From Burkholderiales bacterium (lineage in GTDB: Bacteria; Pseudomonadota; Gammaproteobacteria; Burkholderiales; Usitatibacteraceae), in NCBI GenBank assembly GCA_025936275.1, contig JAICTR010000075.1, forward strand, positions 1 through 9,762: a stretch of DNA of 9,762 nucleotides, in the 5' to 3' direction. This document shows positions 1-5,939 of this stretch, in pieces. A model generated the notes under the pieces. The model ran no database searches. It worked only from the letters and a program-made list of their open reading frames with translations, and was not told where the DNA came from. The position numbers and the translations under genes are program-made. Position 1 is the stretch's first letter; every line of letters begins with the position of its first letter.

Positions 1-211
1 CGACGATGCGCGCCGATTTCTTGTAGGGCCGGTTCCAGTCGTTGGAGAGCTCGTGCATCGCGAAGAGCACGCGGCGATGGACGGGCTTCAGGCCGTCGCG
101 TACATCGGGCAGCGCGCGGCCCACGATGACGCTCATCGCGTAATCGAGATACGAGCGCCGCATCTCCTGCTCGAGGCTGACGGGATGCGTTTCTTTGGCG
201 AAGGATTCCAT
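1..211 (-). CDS. gyrA: DNA gyrase subunit A, N-terminal part (partial)
   Basis: GyrA is the DNA-cleaving and rejoining subunit of gyrase (A2B2), which introduces negative supercoils. Only the first 70 codons are present; the gene continues beyond the left edge. The translation begins MESFAKETHPVSLEQEMRRS and goes on with SYLDYAMSVIVGRALPDVRD and GLKPVHRRVLFAMHELSNDW, the near-invariant start of bacterial GyrA. In the family the sequence up to PVHRR belongs to the N-terminal arm and the start of the winged-helix breakage-reunion domain; the catalytic tyrosine lies further on, outside the window. The ATG at 211-209 is chosen because the protein start matches the family and a GGAAG lies 3 bases upstream, close but usable. 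It is divergent from the ompA-type gene, with 299 bp between. ParC shares parts of this motif, but the PVSLEQEMRRSYLDYAMSVI pattern is typical of GyrA. Confidence 0.96.
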   Translation of the reverse strand, partial: MESFAKETHPVSLEQEMRRSYLDYAMSVIVGRALPDVRDGLKPVHRRVLFAMHELSNDWNRPYKKSARIV

Positions 212-292
212 GGGCTTCCGCGGAGGGCGCGCCGCCGTAAGGCGCGTAAGTGCTTGTTTTTTTGATTAAATACGGCGAAATGTCGAATGCAA

Positions 293-322
293 ATTCTATC
301 ACATCGGGATGGCACTTTCCAA
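293..322 (-). promoter_or_regulatory. Candidate sigma-70 promoter for gyrA
   Basis: Read on the minus strand, TTGGAA (322-317) and TAGAAT (298-293) are separated by 18 bases. The TAGAAT is preceded by TGA, giving an extended -10 (TGnTAGAAT). Transcription would start near 286 and give a leader of about 75 bases before the gyrA ATG. The leader includes an A/T-rich stretch (255-272) that contrasts with the GC-rich surroundings. This is a match to consensus by eye only. Confidence 0.5.
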
Positions 323-399
323 CGCGTAGCGAGGTCATAACGCCGTGGCCTCGTCGCAGCCGTCCGCTCCGCACGCCGCATCGCAGACTGCCGTTCCCG

Positions 400-429
400 T
401 TGTGGAGGGAATGGCCGTTTGTGTATGAT
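400..429 (+). promoter_or_regulatory. Candidate sigma-70 promoter for the ompA-type gene
   Basis: TTGTGG (400-405) and TATGAT (424-429) are spaced by 18 bases, a fair match to the housekeeping promoter consensus. The start site would fall near 436 and leave an untranslated leader of about 75 bases before the ATG at 511. It lies about 80 bp from the candidate gyrA promoter on the other strand, so the two genes have separate, non-overlapping divergent promoters. Nothing else is obvious in the rest of the 212-510 intergenic region. Confidence 0.5.
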
Positions 430-510
430 GGCGCGAGCAGTTTTCGGGCGGTGAGCCAGAGAAACCCAAAGCGGCACAACAACCATCCAAACTTCTCGGG
501 AGTTCCGATC

Positions 511-1143
511 ATGACGATTTCCTCCAAGCTTGCCCTCGGAAGCGCGCTCCTCGCGCTGGCGGCCGGCTCGGCTTACGCCGACTACACGCCGAACCTTCAG
601 GATTCCTCCGGCCACGCCGTGCGCGATGGCGCGGGACATTGCGTCGTCACGTCCGGCCTCGTGCTCCCCGAATGCGCCGGCGTGAAGGCTCCCGAGCCCG
701 CGGCGCCCGCCGCGCCCTCGGAACCCGCCACGCCCGCGGCGCCGGAAGCGCCCGCGCCCACGCCGGCGAAGCCCGCACCCTCCTCGGTTCGCCAGTCGGT
801 GGTGATCCAGGCCGACGCGCTCTTCGACTTCGACAAGTCGGTGGTGCGCCCGGACGGCAAGAAGGCGATCGACGAGGCGCTCGACAAGCTGAACGGCGTC
901 GACCTCGAGATGGTGATCGCCACGGGCCACACCGATTCGATCGGCACCGAGCGCTACAACCAGAAGCTCTCCGAGCGGCGCGCCGCGGCCGTGAAGGCGT
1001 ACCTCGTGAGCAAGGGCATCCCGGCCTCCAAGATCACGACCATCGGCAAGGGCGAGACGCAGCCGGTCGCCACCAACAAGACCGCCGCGGGACGGCAGAA
1101 GAACCGCCGCGTCGACATCGAGTTCCGGGGCGTGAAGCAGTAA
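511..1143 (+). CDS. ompA: OmpA family protein, peptidoglycan-binding, no beta-barrel
   Basis: A 210-residue exported protein expected to link the outer envelope to peptidoglycan. Residues 1-23 form a signal peptide: Lys6, a hydrophobic run rich in Ala and Leu, and an AYA cleavage motif before Asp24. Residues 24-57 are a short mature segment with Cys44 and Cys55, which could form a disulfide in the periplasm. Residues about 58-92 are an Ala/Pro-rich linker. Residues about 95-206 are an OmpA C-terminal domain: LFDFDKSVVRPDG, then TDSIGTERYN, LSERRA and NRRVDIEF. Asp142 and Arg157 fall where the family contacts the diaminopimelate of the peptide stem (D and R 15 residues apart). The domain is complete, but there is no N-terminal eight-strand barrel, unlike E. 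coli OmpA; this compact form is common in betaproteobacteria. The start is supported by GGGAG (498-502), 8 bases before the ATG, and by the signal peptide. It has its own candidate promoter and terminator, so it is probably monocistronic and strongly expressed. Confidence 0.9.
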   Translation: MTISSKLALGSALLALAAGSAYADYTPNLQDSSGHAVRDGAGHCVVTSGLVLPECAGVKAPEPAAPAAPSEPATPAAPEAPAPTPAKPAPSSVRQSVVIQADALFDFDKSVVRPDGKKAIDEALDKLNGVDLEMVIATGHTDSIGTERYNQKLSERRAAAVKAYLVSKGIPASKITTIGKGETQPVATNKTAAGRQKNRRVDIEFRGVKQ

Positions 1144-1161
1144 GCTTCCCGGCACCGGCAG

Positions 1162-1187
1162 AAAACCCCGCTGCGGCGGGGTTTTTT
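1162..1187 (+). terminator. Intrinsic terminator after the ompA-type gene
   Basis: A perfect 10-bp stem (AAAACCCCGC at 1162-1171 paired with 1176-1185) with a TGCG loop, running into six T (1182-1187). It lies 18 bases after the ompA stop and ends only 12 bases before the ATG of the next gene. The A-run on the left side could also make it act on the minus strand. Confidence 0.92.
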
Positions 1188-1199
1188 GTTCCCGCTCCC

Positions 1200-2507
1200 A
1201 TGGAGAACATCGACACCCTCATCTGCGCGGCCCACGTGATTCCCGTCGAGCCGCGCGCCGTGCTCGCGGAGCACGCGGTCGCGGTGCGCGACGGACTCAT
1301 CGTCGCGCTCGCCCCGACCGGCGAAGCCCTCGCGCGCTTCGCCGCGCGCGAAGTCGTGCGGCTCGACCGGCACGTGCTGCTGCCGGGCTTCGTGAACCTG
1401 CACTGCCACGCCGCGATGGCGTTGATGCGCGGGCTCGCCGACGACCGGCCGCTCATGGAGTGGCTCGAGAAGCACATCTGGCCGGCCGAGGCGCGCCACG
1501 CGAGCGACGAGTTCGTGCACGACGGGAGCCTCCTCGCGATCGCGGAGATGCTGCGCGGCGGCGTCACGTGCGTGAACGACATGTACTTTTTCCCGGGAGC
1601 CACGGCGCGCGCGGCGTTGCGCGCGGGGATGCGCGCGGCGCTCGGCATCATCGCGATCGAGTTTCCGAGCGCGTATGCCGCGGACCCGCGCGAATACCTG
1701 GAGAAGGGGCTCGCGACGCGCGATGCCTATCGCGGCGAGCCGCTGCTCTCGTTCTGCCTTGCCCCGCACGCGCCCTACACGGTCGGCGACGAGACCATGC
1801 GGCGCATCGCGGTGCTCTCCGAGGAGCTCGACCTGCCGATCCACACCCACGTGCACGAGACGGTCGCGGAGATCCAGCAAGGGCTCGCGCGAAACGGCGC
1901 GCGGCCGATCGAGCGGCTGCGCGCGCTCGGCGTGGTGGGGCCGCGGCTCATCGCGGTGCACTGCGTGCACCTCGAGGAACGCGAGATCGAGCTCTTCGCG
2001 CGCGAGAATGTGAGCGTGGCCCACTGTCCCACCTCGAACATGAAGCTCGCGAGCGGCATCGCGCCGGTCGCGCTGTTGCGGCATGCCGGTGTGCGCGTGG
2101 GCGTCGGCACCGACGGCGCGGCGAGCAATAACCGCCTCGACGTGCTGGCGGAGGCGCGCAACGCGGCGCTCCTCGCGAAGGTCACGAGCGGCGACGCGGC
2201 GACCCTCGGCGCGCTCGAGGCGATCGAGATGGCGACCCTCGCCGGCGCGCGGGCCCTGGGCCTCGAGGAGCGCATCGGCTCGATCGCCGCCGGCAAGGCC
2301 GCGGACCTCACCGCGATCTCGCTCGATGCCGTGGAGACGGTCCCCTGCTTCGATGCCGCATCGCACGTGGTGTATGCGGCGGGCCGCGAGAACGTGACGC
2401 ATGTCTGGGTCGAGGGGCAGGCGCGCCTCGTGGACCGCGAGCTGCGATCGATCGACGAGCAGGACCTGCGCGAGAAGGCCCGATGGTGGAAGGAGAAGCT
2501 CGCGTGA
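1200..2507 (+). CDS. mtaD: TRZ/ATZ-type amidohydrolase, probable MTA/SAH deaminase
   Basis: A 435-residue cytosolic metal-dependent amidohydrolase. Family members deaminate 5'-methylthioadenosine and/or S-adenosylhomocysteine to the inosine analogues; the Pseudomonas homologue beside ubiG is known as an MTA deaminase. All metal and active-site residues are visible: HCH (His68, His70) after PGFVNL, His217 with Glu220 in HTHVHET, His254 in HCVHL, and Asp305 in GTDGAASNN. These correspond in spacing to the ligands of the MTA/SAH deaminase group. The C-terminal GSIAAGKAADL segment is the typical small beta-sandwich return of the superfamily. Length is normal. The reading frame stays open far upstream through the ompA gene, but family length and the residue pattern favour the ATG at 1200. 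There is no Shine-Dalgarno before it (see findings). The end overlaps ubiG as GTGA, so the two are translationally coupled. Older labels such as chlorohydrolase or guanine deaminase are less likely. Exact substrate is inferred. Confidence 0.85.
   Translation: MENIDTLICAAHVIPVEPRAVLAEHAVAVRDGLIVALAPTGEALARFAAREVVRLDRHVLLPGFVNLHCHAAMALMRGLADDRPLMEWLEKHIWPAEARHASDEFVHDGSLLAIAEMLRGGVTCVNDMYFFPGATARAALRAGMRAALGIIAIEFPSAYAADPREYLEKGLATRDAYRGEPLLSFCLAPHAPYTVGDETMRRIAVLSEELDLPIHTHVHETVAEIQQGLARNGARPIERLRALGVVGPRLIAVHCVHLEEREIELFARENVSVAHCPTSNMKLASGIAPVALLRHAGVRVGVGTDGAASNNRLDVLAEARNAALLAKVTSGDAATLGALEAIEMATLAGARALGLEERIGSIAAGKAADLTAISLDAVETVPCFDAASHVVYAAGRENVTHVWVEGQARLVDRELRSIDEQDLREKARWWKEKLA
2488..2495 (+). 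promoter_or_regulatory. Ribosome binding site that fixes the ubiG start
   Basis: GGAAGGAG lies inside the 3' end of the mtaD gene, 8 bases before a GTG at 2504. It decides between this GTG and an in-frame ATG at 2483, which has no ribosome site and would overlap mtaD by 25 bases. Confidence 0.75.
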
Positions 2508-3217
2508 GCGGCAAGCCCCCGGAGACGAACGCCGATCCCGCGGAGCTCGCCAAGTTCTCGGCGCTCGCGCATCGCTGGTGGGATCCGACGAGCGAGTTCC
2601 GGCCGCTGCACGAGATCAACCCGCTGCGCCTCGCGCACATCGAGAAGCTCGCCGGCGGGCTCGCGGGCAAGCGCGTGCTCGACGTGGGCTGCGGCGGCGG
2701 GATCCTCGCCGAGGCGATGGCGGCGCGTAGCGCGAACGTCACCGGCATCGACCTTTCGGCGCGCGCGCTCACGGTCGCGCGACTGCACGCGCTCGAGGTC
2801 GGAAGCACCGTCGAGTATCGCGACCTTTCCGCGGAAGACCTGGCCGCCGAGTCCCCTCAAGCGTTCGACGTGGTGACCTGCATGGAGATGCTCGAGCACG
2901 TGCCGCAGCCGGCGAGCGTGGTGCGGGCCTGCGCGACGCTCGTGAAGCCGGGGGGACGCGTGTTCTTCTCGACCCTCAACCGCAACGCGAAGTCGTTCCT
3001 CTTCGCGATCATCGGCGCCGAGTACGTGCTGCGCCTGCTGCCGAAGGGCACGCACGAATACGCGCGCTTCATCCGGCCCTCGGAGCTCGCGCGCGATTGC
3101 CGCGCGGCCGGGCTCGAGGTGGACGACATCACCGGCATGACCTACAACCCGCTCACGCGCCGCTATGCGCTCGGCCGCGACGCCGACGTGAACTACCTCC
3201 TCGCGTGCCGCAAATGA
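2504..3217 (+). CDS. ubiG: Ubiquinone biosynthesis O-methyltransferase UbiG
   Basis: A 237-residue SAM-dependent methyltransferase that carries out both O-methylations of ubiquinone biosynthesis, releasing S-adenosylhomocysteine each time. The N-terminal FSALAHRWWDPTSEFRPLHE followed by INPLRL is the UbiG signature. Motif I VLDVGCGGG (residues 58-66) binds SAM, Asp83 at the end of strand 2 would contact the ribose, and MEMLEHV (127-133) is the post-motif region typical of UbiG. STLNRNAKSFLFAIIGAEY and the LPKGTHEY segment complete the family pattern, and the end DVNYLLACRK is usual. The GTG start is set by the upstream GGAAGGAG and overlaps the mtaD stop (GTGA). The 3' end overlaps the next gene as ATGA. 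It sits between mtaD and the phosphatase, an order I also recall from Pseudomonas. Confidence 0.95.
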   Translation: MSGKPPETNADPAELAKFSALAHRWWDPTSEFRPLHEINPLRLAHIEKLAGGLAGKRVLDVGCGGGILAEAMAARSANVTGIDLSARALTVARLHALEVGSTVEYRDLSAEDLAAESPQAFDVVTCMEMLEHVPQPASVVRACATLVKPGGRVFFSTLNRNAKSFLFAIIGAEYVLRLLPKGTHEYARFIRPSELARDCRAAGLEVDDITGMTYNPLTRRYALGRDADVNYLLACRK

Positions 3218-3894
3218 TCGAGGCGGTGCTCTTCGACCTCGACGGCACCCTCGCCGATACCGCGCCGGACATGGCGCTCACCGTGAATCGCCTGCTCGAG
3301 CGGCACGGCAAGCCGCGCGTGCCGATCGAGGCGGTGCGACCGCATGTCTCCAAGGGCGCGCGCGGCATGATCGGCGCGGCGTTCGGGTTGAAGCCCGACG
3401 ATGCCGGGTTCCAGGCGCTGCGCGAGGACTTCCTGGCGCTGTACGAAGAGAACCTGTGCGTCGATTCGCGGCTCTTTCCCGGCATGGAGGAGCTCCTCGA
3501 CGCCCTCGAAGCGCAAGGCATCGCATGGGGCGTCGTCACCAACAAGTTCGAGCGCTTCGCGCGGCCGCTCCTCGCCGCGCTCGGCCTCGCCGATCGCGCG
3601 GCGGTGATCGTGGGCGGGGACACCTGTCCGCGGCCGAAGCCCTTTCCCGATCCGCTGCTCTTCGCCGCGGCGCAGATGGGCATCGCGCCGATGCAAACGC
3701 TCTACGTCGGGGACGACGAGCGCGACGTGCAGGCCGCGCGCGCCGCGGGCATGCCGGTGCTGGTGGCGGCCTACGGATATCTCGGCGACGGTGCGCCGCC
3801 GGTCCTGTGGGGCGCGGACGGCATCGTCGACTCGCCGGTGGGCATCGGCGCGTGGATGCGCGAGATGCGCGCCGAGCCGGGCGCCGCGCGCTGA
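3214..3894 (+). CDS. gph: HAD phosphatase of the Gph/MupP family
   Basis: A 226-residue cytosolic HAD-superfamily phosphatase. Motif I is FDLDGTLADT, with nucleophile Asp8 and acid/base Asp10. Motif II is VVTNK with Thr109. Motif III is Lys142 in RPKPFPDPLL. Motif IV is GDDERD with Asp167/Asp168. A helical cap domain lies between motifs I and II (about residues 16-85). By name the family includes phosphoglycolate phosphatase (Gph), which clears 2-phosphoglycolate formed in DNA repair or oxygenation. However, the adjacency to ubiG and segments such as SKGARGMIGAAF, the LF-GM pattern, WGVVTNK, and WGADGIVDSP resemble Pseudomonas MupP, which removes phosphate from N-acetylmuramate 6-phosphate in cell-wall recycling. 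I cannot decide the substrate from sequence alone. The ATG at 3214 overlaps the ubiG stop (ATGA), so translation is coupled; it is the last gene of this cluster. The next gene begins its stop codon one base later on the other strand. Confidence 0.9.
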   Translation: MIEAVLFDLDGTLADTAPDMALTVNRLLERHGKPRVPIEAVRPHVSKGARGMIGAAFGLKPDDAGFQALREDFLALYEENLCVDSRLFPGMEELLDALEAQGIAWGVVTNKFERFARPLLAALGLADRAAVIVGGDTCPRPKPFPDPLLFAAAQMGIAPMQTLYVGDDERDVQAARAAGMPVLVAAYGYLGDGAPPVLWGADGIVDSPVGIGAWMREMRAEPGAAR

Positions 3895-3895
3895 G

Positions 3896-4120
3896 CTACT
3901 TGCCCTTGCGCCCGCCCACGACGAGCAGCACCACGCCCAGCCCGATCGCGCCGATGCCGGCCCATTGCGGCACGTTCACTTCCTGCTTCTCCTTGAGGGA
4001 GAACTCGAACGGGCCGACCTTCGCCTGGTGCGTCTCCTTGGTGTAGCTGAATCCGCCGTAGGCGAGCGCGAGCGCGCCCGCGACGACGAGCACGATGCCG
4101 ACGATTCTTACGGGTGTCAT
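3896..4120 (-). CDS. Small uncharacterised two-helix inner-membrane protein
   Basis: A 74-residue protein of unknown function. It begins MTPVRIVGIVLVVAGALALA, a first transmembrane helix (about residues 4-23), followed by a soluble loop containing GGFSYTKETHQAKVGPFEFS and KEKQEVNVPQWAG, then a second helix (about 50-68) and a basic end RKGK. With two helices and this loop, both ends are probably on the cytoplasmic side and the loop periplasmic. Similar small proteins are common in proteobacteria as DUF-type conserved hypotheticals; I do not recognise a characterised member. The start at 4120 is favoured over an upstream in-frame ATG because AAGGA lies 6 bases before it and it gives a clean N-terminal helix. 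It is convergent with the phosphatase (one base between stop codons) and divergent from ssrA (79 bp between). The stop is TAG. Confidence 0.8.
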   Translation of the reverse strand: MTPVRIVGIVLVVAGALALAYGGFSYTKETHQAKVGPFEFSLKEKQEVNVPQWAGIGAIGLGVVLLVVGGRKGK

Positions 4121-4168
4121 GCGCGGTCCTTGAAGCGGCGGGAACCATCCCCACCTCATGAGTGCCGT

Positions 4169-4199
4169 ATCATACGCATTGCTTCACCACCGGTTTCAA
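4169..4199 (-). promoter_or_regulatory. Candidate promoter for the small membrane protein, sharing a symmetric -10 with ssrA
   Basis: On the minus strand TTGAAA (4199-4194) and TATGAT (4174-4169) are spaced by 19 bases, slightly longer than ideal. The -10 lies in the near-palindrome GTATCATAC (4167-4175), which on the plus strand reads TATCAT (4168-4173), 26 bases before the mature tmRNA 5' end. No good -35 for ssrA is visible upstream of it. The assignment in each direction is tentative. Confidence 0.35.
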
Positions 4200-4571
4200 G
4201 GGGGCGACCCGGTTTCGACGCGGGTTCGGAAGCAGCGCAGTGCATGCCGAGGCGCGGAAGACCTCGTAAATACAGCCGCAGACGACATAGTCGCCAACGA
4301 TAGCAACTACGCTCTGGCCGCCTAATACCGGCCGGACCCTGCCCCGGGTGTGCTCATGCGCCCGGCCGGGCTCTTAAAGACGGACGCAGGGTCATATTCA
4401 TGAGATCGTCCTGAGCGGGGCCACTTCGCTCGGGGCTAAATCCAAGGTGGCTCAGCATCGCCCAGCTCGCCGGTCTGCGGGGCGGTGGTTAAACCAAATG
4501 GCCTGGCTAAGCATGTAGAGCTGTCTGTGGAAGGCTTGCGGACGGGGGTTCGATTCCCCCCGCCTCCACCA
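4200..4571 (+). ncRNA. ssrA: Transfer-messenger RNA (tmRNA, ssrA), one-piece form
   Basis: tmRNA, with SmpB, rescues ribosomes stalled on broken mRNAs and tags the nascent protein for proteolysis. The gene is complete at 372 bases. The 5' end GGGGGCG (4200-4206) pairs with CGCCTCC (4561-4567) to form the 7-bp acceptor stem, followed by discriminator A4568 and an encoded CCA (4569-4571). The T arm is GGGGG (4544-4548), loop TTCGATT, CCCCC (4556-4560). The 5' part carries the conserved GTGCATGCCGAG (4240-4251) and CCTCGTAAATA (4262-4272) seen in E. coli ssrA, and the 3' part carries GGCTAAGCATGTAGAGC (4505-4521). The tag frame lies between them. GCTCTTAAAGACGGACG-type pseudoknot sequence follows the tag. 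It is a standard one-piece molecule, not the permuted two-piece form of alphaproteobacteria. The mature 5' end would be made by RNase P from a short leader. No separate tRNA is present. Confidence 0.97.
4293..4325 (+). other. tmRNA proteolysis-tag reading frame
   Basis: The resume codon GCC at 4293 is preceded by CATAGTC, the conserved element that sets the frame. The ten codons give ANDSNYALAA and end at TAA (4323-4325); with the alanine carried by the tmRNA itself the tag is A-ANDSNYALAA. The LAA end is the ClpXP/ClpAP recognition signal. It differs from the E. coli tag only by Ser for Glu at position 4. Confidence 0.95.
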
Positions 4572-4578
4572 TCCCACG

Positions 4579-4609
4579 AAAGGCCTCCCTCGCGGAGGCC
4601 TTTTCGTTT
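4579..4609 (+). terminator. Intrinsic terminator of ssrA
   Basis: A perfect 7-bp GC-rich stem, GGCCTCC (4582-4588) with GGAGGCC (4594-4600) around CTCGC, extended by AAA/TTT pairing (4579-4581 with 4601-4603) and followed by TTTTCGTTT. It begins 7 bases after the tmRNA CCA, as is usual for ssrA. Confidence 0.9.
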
Positions 4610-4687
4610 CCCCGCGGCGGTCGTTTCGCCTTGCGCGGGCGGGCAAGTTAATATCGGGCGCTTGACCCCGCGATCCTGCAGCGGCGC

Positions 4688-5869
4688 GTGATCGCGCCGC
4701 CCGAATCCCTGCCGCCCCTCGCCGACGAGCGTGCGACCGACGCGCGCGCCGCGGCGCCGCGCGCCGCACCCGTGCGATACGACAACGTGAACCTGCTGCG
4801 CGCCTTCGCCGCGCTGGCGGTGGTGATGTACCACGTGATCGAGCACAGCGGCTGGAAAACTTTCCCGACCGAGGGACCGCTCGTCACTTTCCGCATCGGC
4901 TGGATCGGCGTGGACCTTTTCTTCGTGATCAGCGGGTTCGTGATCACGTACAACGCGTTGGCGCTGCGCTCGAGCGATCCGAGCACGTTCGCGAGGCGCT
5001 ATTGGGCGCGGCGCCTCACGCGCATCGTCCCGCTCTACTTCCTTACGATCGCGATCTGGATCGCGGTCATGGAGCCGGGATTCTTCGCGGCGCCGGCCCG
5101 GGCGTGGGGATGGCAACTCCTCACGCATGCGACGTTCACGCATTCGTTCTTCATCGGCACGCACGGCGCGCTCGACGGCGTCAACTGGACGCTCGCGATC
5201 GAGATGCAGTTCTACCTGGCGATCGCGCTCCTCGCCGGCTGGATCGAACGCACGCCCGCGTGGCGAATCGCGCTCTACGCGATCGCGGTGTCGTGGGCCT
5301 GGCGCGCGGCGATGTACGTCCTCTTCGCCCATGCCGGGAGCTGGATTCTCTTCATGCGCATCACGCAACTACCGGGCACGCTCGACGAATTCGGCGCCGG
5401 CGTCGTGCTCGCGAAGCTGCTGCTCGATCGCCCGCGGGTGGCGCGTGGAGAAGCGCTCGCGTGGCTCGCGGCCGCCGCGGCGCTAGGCTACGCCAGCATG
5501 GCCCTGTACTGGCCCCGCGCGATGTACTGGAACGATCCCGGCATGGTGATCTTCTGGCGCACGGCGCTCGCGTCGTTCCTGCTCTGCGTGCTCGCCGCGG
5601 CGATCCGCCTGCCGCAGGTGATCGGACGCCGGTGGCTGCGCCCCTTCGATTACCTCGGCGACGTGAGCTACGGCATTTACCTCTGGCACCTGTTCGCGGT
5701 GGAGTACGTGATCCATGTTCTCGGCATGAAGCAGGTGGAGGCGGCCGCGTGGGTGGTCTTCCTCACCGTGGTCGCCGCCGGCGTCTCGTGGCGCTGGTTC
5801 GAGAAGCCGTTCATGAGCCTCGCGCGACGGCCGGGCCGATCCTCGCCCGCGCGATCCGAATCGGCGTAA
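4688..5869 (+). CDS. Acyltransferase-3 family membrane protein (OafA/YrhL type)
   Basis: A 393-residue integral membrane protein that probably O-acylates (for example acetylates) a cell-surface glycan, taking acyl groups from the cytoplasmic side. The family signature is clear: NLLRAFAALAVVMYH (residues 35-49) contains the conserved Arg38-x10-His49 pair needed for catalysis in this family, followed by GWIGVDLFFVISGFVI, RRLTRIVPLYF, a WTLAIEMQFYL segment, and the late YLGDVSYGIYLWH segment with a final RWFEKPF. About ten hydrophobic segments are spread along the chain. There is no C-terminal SGNH domain, so it is the stand-alone membrane form. The first 27 residues are Ala/Pro/Arg-rich and unlike the family, and the GTG at 4688 has no ribosome site, so the true start could be further inside. 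It lies 79 bp after the ssrA terminator and upstream of glycosyltransferases, which points to glycan decoration. Substrate unknown. Confidence 0.88.
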   Translation: MIAPPESLPPLADERATDARAAAPRAAPVRYDNVNLLRAFAALAVVMYHVIEHSGWKTFPTEGPLVTFRIGWIGVDLFFVISGFVITYNALALRSSDPSTFARRYWARRLTRIVPLYFLTIAIWIAVMEPGFFAAPARAWGWQLLTHATFTHSFFIGTHGALDGVNWTLAIEMQFYLAIALLAGWIERTPAWRIALYAIAVSWAWRAAMYVLFAHAGSWILFMRITQLPGTLDEFGAGVVLAKLLLDRPRVARGEALAWLAAAAALGYASMALYWPRAMYWNDPGMVIFWRTALASFLLCVLAAAIRLPQVIGRRWLRPFDYLGDVSYGIYLWHLFAVEYVIHVLGMKQVEAAAWVVFLTVVAAGVSWRWFEKPFMSLARRPGRSSPARSESA

Positions 5870-5894
5870 TACGGGGATCGCGCGTCGCGGCGGG

Positions 5895-5900
5895 TAAAAT
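5895..5900 (+). promoter_or_regulatory. Possible -10 element before the glycosyltransferase genes
   Basis: TAAAAT stands out in the 70-bp gap between the acyltransferase stop and the first glycosyltransferase, in otherwise GC-rich DNA. No convincing -35 lies 16-18 bases upstream. If real, it would start a transcript near 5907 covering the three glycosyltransferase genes. Confidence 0.3.
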
Positions 5901-5939
5901 GGTGCATTTTTGCGCACGCGTTCCCGCGCACCCGCTGCC

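Noticed and set aside
250..510. N-terminal extension of the ompA-type frame
   Set aside because: The ATG at 511 has a ribosome site and a clean signal peptide; the upstream part holds the promoter and leader.
954..2402. Long minus-strand open frame opposite mtaD
   Set aside because: High GC leaves few stop codons in other frames; the translation is Arg/His/Asp-rich with no family motif, while the plus-strand frame has a full set of catalytic residues.
4495..4571. Separate tRNA gene suggested by the T arm and CCA end
   Set aside because: The acceptor strand pairs with bases at 4200-4206 and the anticodon stem is missing; it is the tRNA-like end of tmRNA.
4485..4691. Plus-strand 68-codon frame ending near the acyltransferase start
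   Set aside because: It lies in the tmRNA 3' part and its terminator, so it is not a protein gene.
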